A stretch of 64,000 bases of DNA, taken from Heterostelium multicystogenum (Eukaryota > Evosea > Eumycetozoa > Acytosteliales > Acytosteliaceae). The position numbers and the translations under genes are program-made. The notes under the pieces are model-generated. The model searched no databases. It saw nothing but the letters and a program-made list of their open reading frames with translations, and was not told where the DNA came from. Each line of letters begins with the position of its first letter. Position 1 is the stretch's first letter. Positions 57,737-64,000 of this stretch are shown piece by piece. The stretch lies in the NCBI GenBank assembly GCA_003667245.1, contig RCNN01000025.1, positions 97,812 through 161,811 of the forward strand. The letters are read 5' to 3'.

Positions 57737-59668
57737 TTCGAAAACTTATTTAGGTTTTTAGTTATTTAGTTTCCAAGAAAAAAGGTTTTGATAATTTGTA
57801 CGAGTATTCAGTTTAAACTTCAACAACATTTATATTAAAAACGGTCAATATGATATAAATAAACTATATGACCTGTTCATATTATATTATAATATAATAT
57901 TTAAATCATACTAAATAATAATATTATTTAGGATACCATCAGTTTAAAGTTGCGATGGTGATGATGTTATCACCCTTACTACACACTTTGTGAATAAGTT
58001 AATAGAATTGACACCTGATCTACTATACTTCTATCTATCTAAAATATTTATCATTCTAGAGATTTGAACTTAATAATAAAGCTTCATTAACTGATGATCT
58101 ATTGCCATTATCTATGTAGCACTGACAACCACCAATCATATATCTGATTCTAACACCTATTGGTACATATATCATGAATTAAAACATGTTGTTTTAACAA
58201 CATATTATTTAATCCAATCATGTGTAAATACTGTACAATTAGTTGGAAAAGTGGTGTAATTTTTGTAACACAGAAATGACTTGTAATATCATGATAATGC
58301 CAGTTAATATAGATCAAATTCTCAACAACCAATTTCCGAAATTAATATGGCAAAATTCCAAAAAACACCACAACTTGTTGCTGATGTTAGAAAAAATAAC
58401 AAAGAAAAAACAATCTATGTTGGGAATTCAACAAAGTGGAAATTAATATGGTAAAAATGAAAAAATTTGGTTGTGTTGGATTATTGCCTGTTTTAATTGG
58501 CATTTTCATCATCTGCAAATTGTGTTAAAAAATTATCTATTTTAGTTATATATCTAGGGTATGTCACCCAATACTGATAAATCTAATGAATAGGTGATCA
58601 GTGCCTTGATCAGAAAATATTTAAGCAATCATTGCTTCCAATAACCACTGAATAAATATTATATTTATCTAAACTGAATCTTCATCTTCAAGAAATATTT
58701 AAATCATTTTAATGGTAATTGAATCTCAGATTTAACCTATTTTTGGTCATTCATATGATTAATGTTATTTGAGATAACACAAAGTTATAATAATAATCAG
58801 TTATTGGCAGAAAATCAATGATCATCCTTGAAGTAATTATATTTTTGTTACTTTTTCAACATACTGTTTTGAAAATGGATGTGTGGTGTGTAAAATACAA
58901 TTGTTTGCTCTACTAGGAAAACCGTGACGATTCAAAAGTCATGAGCAAAGAAGGTTCTTTTTTTTGTGAATGTTTATTGATAAAGTGGGTGAGATGTGCA
59001 AAGTGCTGTTTTAATTTTATTGTGAGCTTTTAATTGGTCATTAATTTGTCAAACATGTAAACCAAGGATCAGTAAATGTAAGTTAAGATTTTTCTAAAAT
59101 TTGTTGAATGGATGGTAAATCATTTCTCTTACACTCCGGAACTATAAGAGATGCACCTACAGAGGGAATTGCAGATGGACTTTCAGATGGACGTTCATCC
59201 AATAACAATGCAATTACTTAAAACATAGCTAGGAAATCATCTTATTGATAGATCTACCAATAGATCAAAATGAAGATAATTCTACTATAATACAATGAAA
59301 AAAGACAACATCTAACCAACCATCTAGACTTTTGGACATCTCATCTGTAGAGCCTATAACTAACGAATCTATTGCCAATAGTGAATCTTTTACCATTTTA
59401 ATTTCACCATATGCCAAGCAAAGCAAACTGGAGAAAGTGTATGAACTAATCCTTGATATGATACATTCCATGTGATTTATCATAAATAAAACAAACTTGG
59501 TCAGAAGGAGAAGTTCGAAACATAAAAAACCCAATCAAAATTAACAAAACATTTGTTTTGTTGGGCTAATCTGAGACCATTTCAATTCCAGTAAAAATTC
59601 TAATGATAATTATATCTTATTGATTTATTTAGCTATTTTAGACACTGGTATTACTACAACTTTAAATA
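57737..59668. other. 1.9-kb divergent spacer, PKS / FAXC-like
   Basis: AT-rich. A 37-codon ORF at about 59109-59222 (with SDGRSSNNN) and the opposite-strand ORF at 59265-59534 have no recognisable features and are not called. It holds the PKS promoter. Confidence 0.5.
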
Positions 59669-60655
59669 ATGGAAGTTGTTTGGAATTTGATAAAAGACAA
59701 TAAAGGGATTTGCAAAATCTTAGGATCACTTATTTTGGTCACTGCAGGAACCAAACTTATTACGGCTTCCCAAAAGAAGAGATTGTACGTGTTCAATTCT
59801 TCAATTCTAACAAATTGCTAATGTAGATAACATTTGGAATCTTCTGATAGATCTATGAAAAAGATGTTGTTTATGTTTATGACTTCATCGAAACTTCAAT
59901 GCCGGTTCTATATGCATCTCCATTTGTTTTGAAGGTGGTCACATTCTTGAGATATACCAACATCCCACATAAAGTCATTCGTATGTATATATATTATGAT
60001 ATTAATATCTTGACTGAATTATTAATGACGGAAATAGATTCAATGGAAAGAGGTCCCAGACTAAAGATACCATTCATTAGATTAAATGGAGAGTTGGTTA
60101 CAGACTCCCAGAATATCATTGAGTTCTTAACAGAGAAATATAACATTACTTCTCTTGCACTGAAAGATGAACAACAGGAAGCTGAAGCTCATATTATCAG
60201 AAGATACATTGATGATGTTTGCTATTACAACTTGTTGTATTCGAGATGGAATGATCCTGAGTATTCAGCCGAGAATGTCCAGAGAATGATGTCAAGCCTT
60301 CCAACATTGACAGTTGCCATCCTTTCAAACAGGGTCAAAAATGCAATTGGTCAACAATTGTTTAGCATAGGAATCAATCGTGCACCACGCGAAGAAATCT
60401 ATCGAGTTGCAATCAAGGATATCAACAGCATTGCCAAGAGACTCAGTGATAAGCCATATCTTTTTAATGACAAGCTTTCAGTTCCCGACATCTCATTGTT
60501 TTCATTGTTAGTGCACCTATACAATGTTGTTGGAACCCACTCCATTGAGTGAATGCATCAAATCCAATCCAAACTTGGTTGAATACATGAACCGAATTCA
60601 AAGCCTATTCAATCCATGCGACTTTATCTTAAAGGCACAATTAAACAAGAAGTAA
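59669..60655 (+). CDS. FAXC/metaxin-like GST-fold protein
   Basis: Resembles the Failed-axon-connections (FAXC) branch of mitochondrial-type GST-fold proteins. An N-terminal hydrophobic helix (ILGSLILVTAGTKLI) would anchor it. The thioredoxin-like GST_N domain follows (YASPFVLKVVTFLRYTNIPH, RLKIPFIRLNGELVTDSQNI) and then the GST_C helices (RRYIDDVCYYNLLYSRW, EEIYRVAIKDINSIAKRLSD, LFNDKLSVPDISLF, SECIKSNPNLVEYMNRI). Exons are 59669-59784, 59851-59980 and 60038-60655. One base appears missing at the exon 1/2 junction and one extra G near 60530; corrected length is 288 codons. Intron 2 is 57 nt without an in-frame stop, so retention would insert 19 residues. The catalytic role is unknown; the family is often non-enzymatic. 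Confidence 0.82.
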
Positions 60656-60826
60656 CAATCCAATCAATGATACACTCTCGGGGACTTGACAAAGTCCCTT
60701 TTGATTTTGATCAAATTTCAAACTTTAAGAGTATTATTATATCTTATTTATGCTTATTTTATTTTCATTAGAATTACAATTCGATTTTACTTATTATTAC
60801 TATATATATATGTGTATATGTATAAT

Positions 60827-60853
60827 ATATTCATATGTATATCATATGAATAT
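60827..60853. terminator. Perfect 11-bp inverted repeat between convergent genes
   Basis: ATATTCATATG, loop TATAT, CATATGAATAT, in the 279 bp between the FAXC-like and mhkA stop codons. It could fold in either mRNA 3' end. The sequence is AT-rich, so chance is possible. Confidence 0.35.
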
Positions 60854-60934
60854 AAAGGTTATATTGTTGTTGTTGTTGTTAATAATATTGTTGACATTGT
60901 TGTTGTTGTTATTGGTATTGTAATAGAATGATGT

Positions 60935-63900
60935 TTATCTTGTTACCCATTCCCAAATCTTAATGGAACCGTCGTAGGATGTTGAAATTATTTGATTCTT
61001 ACGATATGCTATGGAACGTACACCAAGCGAATGTGATTTCTGGTTTGTGTATACACACTCGAGTGTATCCAAATCCCATACTTTAATTGAGTTATCTTCG
61101 CTACCTGAATAGAGGAAACGATCATTTACAACACAGGAGGTTACGCTATTCCAGTGACCCTTGAGAGTTTCAATGCATTTAAAGTCAGAAAGGTTCCAAA
61201 TCTTGATTACATTGTCCTTGGATGTGGAGAAAAGGTATGGGCCACAGGCGTGAAGACTCAGGACCCAATCTTCGTGACCAGGCATGGAGAACAAGCAGGT
61301 CAGTGATTCAGTATCCCAGACATAGATGGTGGTATCGTTACCACCAGAGAATAGGTAACGTCCAGAGATGGCAAGACACTTAATGTACTTGGTATGCTGT
61401 CCCTCCATGGACTTGACTTCACGGAAGGTGTTGAGATCCCACACTCTAATGGTCTTGTCGTAACTGCAAGAGAAGAGGTACTTCTCGTTGGCACGAATGC
61501 ATGAAACTTCACCGGTGTGACCAATCAGTGTTTGGAGGACACTTGTGCTCTTTAGTGAATGGATCTTGATGGTTTGGTCAGGTGAAGATGTGAAGAGGTA
61601 CTGGGAGTTGGAACAGACCGAGCTGACTGGTTTACGATGACCGTAGATGGTTTGGACACAGTTCCAATTGTTTTCAATGTCGAAAACTCTGAGTACACCA
61701 TCACCATATCCAGCACAAAGATAACGCTGGTCTTCAAAGAAATAGATGCAGTTGATGGTCTCACGGAAGGACTGGACAGTGTTGACGCACTTCAGCTCCT
61801 TGCGAGAGAAGTCAGACTTCTCTAGCTCGTTTGCTCCGACACGTACAACCATCTCTGAGCCTGGATCGAGCTCGCTAACAATATCTGGCATGACCATGGT
61901 TCCCTTCAATTGTCCCTTGGTGGACAAGCTGTTACCACCTAGCTTAACATCCAGATCCAAAAGTGCGCATACTGCATTGCACTTGTGAGTTGTGATGAAT
62001 TTATTGATACCAGGTTTACCGAGATTACCAAGTCCAAATCCTTTACCATCGGCAGTGTGAATCTGTGGATCTGTGTACAAATCATCGACACCCTGAATAT
62101 CAACAATAATCATCTGCTTGTTGGAGTTCTCATAGGTAAAGTGAGAGAATGCCTGTGGGGTGGAACGGTTGTTGAGTACAGCACCATAGTTAGAGTTGTT
62201 CTTCTTGAACTCACCAACCAACAATGGTTCAATACAACAAAGTACTGGTTGTCCATTGCTTCCTGTACGGTCAGTCAATTCTACGACCCACGACATCAAA
62301 AATTCAATCTTCTTTGGTGGATTCTTTTTGGTTGAAACGTTGTCCCAATCACGGCAGACAAGCTGCATCTTTACGTCTTCGAAATATAACTCACGACTAG
62401 TCTTGATGCTCAGCTTCCTTTCTTATACAACTTCAAAACAAACTTGGTTCCAGTCTTTAGTTGATTGACAGCTTCATTTTCCTTGGTATTTGCTAGAGAT
62501 CAAGTCAGCACTTGGGAATGTATGCTTGGCACTCAATGCTGGAAATTATTCTCTGAAACACCCAATGAAACTGTATGATAAGCCTGTCTCAAAAAGCACC
62601 TTCGGCAAATGGTTTTCTATCGATTTTCAACTGTTGAAAAGCAACGGTGTTAATAGCTTTGCTGAGATATGGATAGCTGAGCTAACTTACTTTGATAAGA
62701 TAATCTTATCCATTTCTCAATGTATGGATTCATACTCCCAGAGAATACCGTTTCTCTCCTTCTTCGCTTGAGATGACTTCAGCCTTTGGTGGAGTGGAGG
62801 ATTGATGTTGTTGAGGAGGTAAACTCCTGAAAGTGATGATGTGATGTGGTGCTAGATGTGATAATACTACAGAGGAACGCTTCGAGATGAGTGGTGATTT
62901 GGTGACAGATGGAGATGGTGATGCAGATTGAGATGGACGATGGGAGTGGTTACCAGCTGCTTCCTCTCTGAGGACAACGCTCGACTTGTTCATTTCCTTC
63001 AGCAATCTCTGCTTCAATCTTCTTTTGTTGGCTTCAAGACGCTTGACAACCTCTTGAAGCTTCTGACGCTCTTGCTCACGTTCACGCTCACGATCAAAAT
63101 ACTTCGTTGTGTCTCTTGAGGTTATTTTGCACCAAGAGGAGTAGTGAGTCACTCTTTTCTCAAATCCTCTTCGAATTGCTTCAACTTGGTAGATTGTTCT
63201 CGATCTGATCACGTGCTTCGCTTACTTCGGATTGATTTGCCTTCAACATTGCGCTGCAACTCGCTAATCTCTGTCTTTGTTACCTTGATATCAGTCTGCA
63301 ACTTCTGTTCGTTCATGGTGATCTTCTCGTTCAACTGTTGCTCAACCTTTTTAATCTCATCCAAAACCTCTGACTTGTTAATGTAGGTGAGGCTGGAGTC
63401 TTGCTTCCACCAACACTTGCTGTACTGGTGACCACATTGCTGCCGCTGCTTTGCTCCAACTTCAACTTTCTAACATCAGCTGTGACATCCATGCATTGTG
63501 CTTCGATTGTTTGATTTTATCACGGACTGCATCGATCTTTGTTTCAATTGCCAAAGTTTGCTGTTCGTACGACGCTTGTTTTTCGTTCGTTTCTTCTTGA
63601 TTGACCGATGTTTCAATGATTTCTGCACGCTTGACAAATGTCTCCTCAATGGTTTGATGTCATTGTCTTCGGTCAACCTTGATGCAACGTCAACTTCAAT
63701 CTTGTCGGACCTTGCCAAGTGACTTTTCAAAACTTGCTCTCCAACTTTTGGATTGCCTCATCGGTGAGATCCGGTAATCCTCTTTCTTTATCTTTTGCTG
63801 CCACTGAGTCAAGTCCAAGGAAGATGCACCGTCGGCATCTTCGTTATCCGCTGACTAACTTGCTTAAGTTGCCAATGGACTGTGGTGATTTGATCGCTGC

Positions 63901-64000
63901 TGAGTGATGAACGCTTGGCCAACTGCTGTTGCTGCTTCGACCTTCTTTGAGAAGGTCATACACTTTTCGACACCCTCATCGATTCTTTGACTGCAATTGT
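60935..64000 (-). CDS. mhkA: Myosin heavy chain kinase A (alpha-kinase with WD40), partial
   Basis: MHCK A phosphorylates threonines in the myosin II tail and drives filament disassembly. The gene starts beyond the right edge. Minus-strand order: coiled-coil region (62900-64000, e.g. REREREQERQKLQEVVKRLE), a Ser/Pro linker (SQSASPSPSVTKSPL), then the alpha-kinase domain: RKPFAEGA, KFVLKLYKK, SRELYFEDVKMQLVCRDW, PPKKIEFLMSWVVEL, CIEPLLVGEFKKNNSNYGAV, FSHFTYENSNKQMIIVDIQG, DPQIHTADGKGFGLGNLGKP and the CNAVCALLDL end. Seven WD40 repeats (about 61000-61700, e.g. GHTGEVSC, YDKTIRVWDL) end at 60935; in the family they recruit myosin. From 60935 to 62368 the frame is clean (477 aa). From 62369 to the edge it slips many times (for example near 62410, 62490, 62540, 62608, 62720 and repeatedly beyond 63120), with one good intron at 62631-62690. 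Presence of the coiled coil favours MHCK A over B, C or D. Confidence 0.92.

Noticed and set aside
58090..58130. Possible C/D-box snoRNA (TGATGA ... CTGA)
   Set aside because: Spacing is too short, no terminal stem is seen, and box C lacks the required purine.
59109..59534. Small ORFs on both strands upstream of the FAXC-like gene
   Set aside because: They are short, lack family features and overlap in antisense.
1..64000. Search for retrotransposon (DIRS, Skipper, TRE) or CRISPR-like arrays
   Set aside because: No reverse-transcriptase, integrase or long terminal repeat was recognised, and no regularly spaced repeat array was seen other than coding minisatellites.

Overview
The window is nuclear DNA from a social amoeba (dictyostelid), probably not Dictyostelium discoideum itself. 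The evidence is very AT-rich spacers, short AT-rich introns of about 57-180 nt with GTAAGT/GTATGT donors, runs of Asn, Gln, Thr and acidic residues in proteins, and families typical of or restricted to dictyostelids: PSI/PA14 proteins with CTDC (slime-mold) repeats, FNIP repeats, myosin heavy chain kinase A and a large iterative polyketide synthase. Many codons end in G or C, more than I would expect for D. discoideum. No plasmid, phage, CRISPR or intact transposon is visible.

Layout. 1-3 kb: the 5' end of an unidentified gene with an Asn-rich N-terminus, then two small secreted Cys-rich proteins. 3.5-10.4 kb: the ribosome-biogenesis factor RRP36, a LysM protein, a divergent Rho-type GTPase and formimidoyltransferase-cyclodeaminase. 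10.4-16.8 kb: AMP-kinase gamma subunit (minus) diverging from the proteasome subunit Rpn2/PSMD1 (plus). 17-22 kb: a frame-broken F-box/FNIP gene, two small orphan ORFs and a gene-poor stretch. 22-29.6 kb: a PSI-family surface protein, a Pmp-like repeat surface protein, an RUS/DUF647 protein and a CxxC zinc-binding protein. 30-35 kb: two GH25-type lysozymes flanking a broken ankyrin-repeat gene. 36-42.5 kb: PWP2/UTP1 and a disordered orphan protein. 45.7-49.6 kb: a Vip1/PPIP5K inositol pyrophosphate kinase lacking its phosphatase half, and a B-box protein. 50-57.7 kb: a KS-AT-DH-MT-ER-KR-ACP polyketide synthase. 59.7-64 kb: a FAXC/GST-like protein and mhkA, which runs off the right edge.

Many genes are interrupted by single-base frame changes, mostly in short homopolymers, while conserved residues and splice sites on both sides survive. 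In FTCD, Rpn2, Vip1, PSI, PKS, FAXC, Rho and RRP36 the exon lengths become exact multiples of three once these indels are counted. I read most of them as uncorrected consensus errors rather than decay. The FNIP and ankyrin genes are less certain and may be true pseudogenes.

The most interesting leads are: an identical 14-bp element (AAAAAACGAACGAA) 74-110 bp upstream of RRP36, PWP2 and the left-edge gene, a candidate control site for ribosome-biogenesis genes; a Rho-type GTPase altered at positions equivalent to Rac1 G12, T35, G60 and Q61; and the kinase-only PPIP5K.
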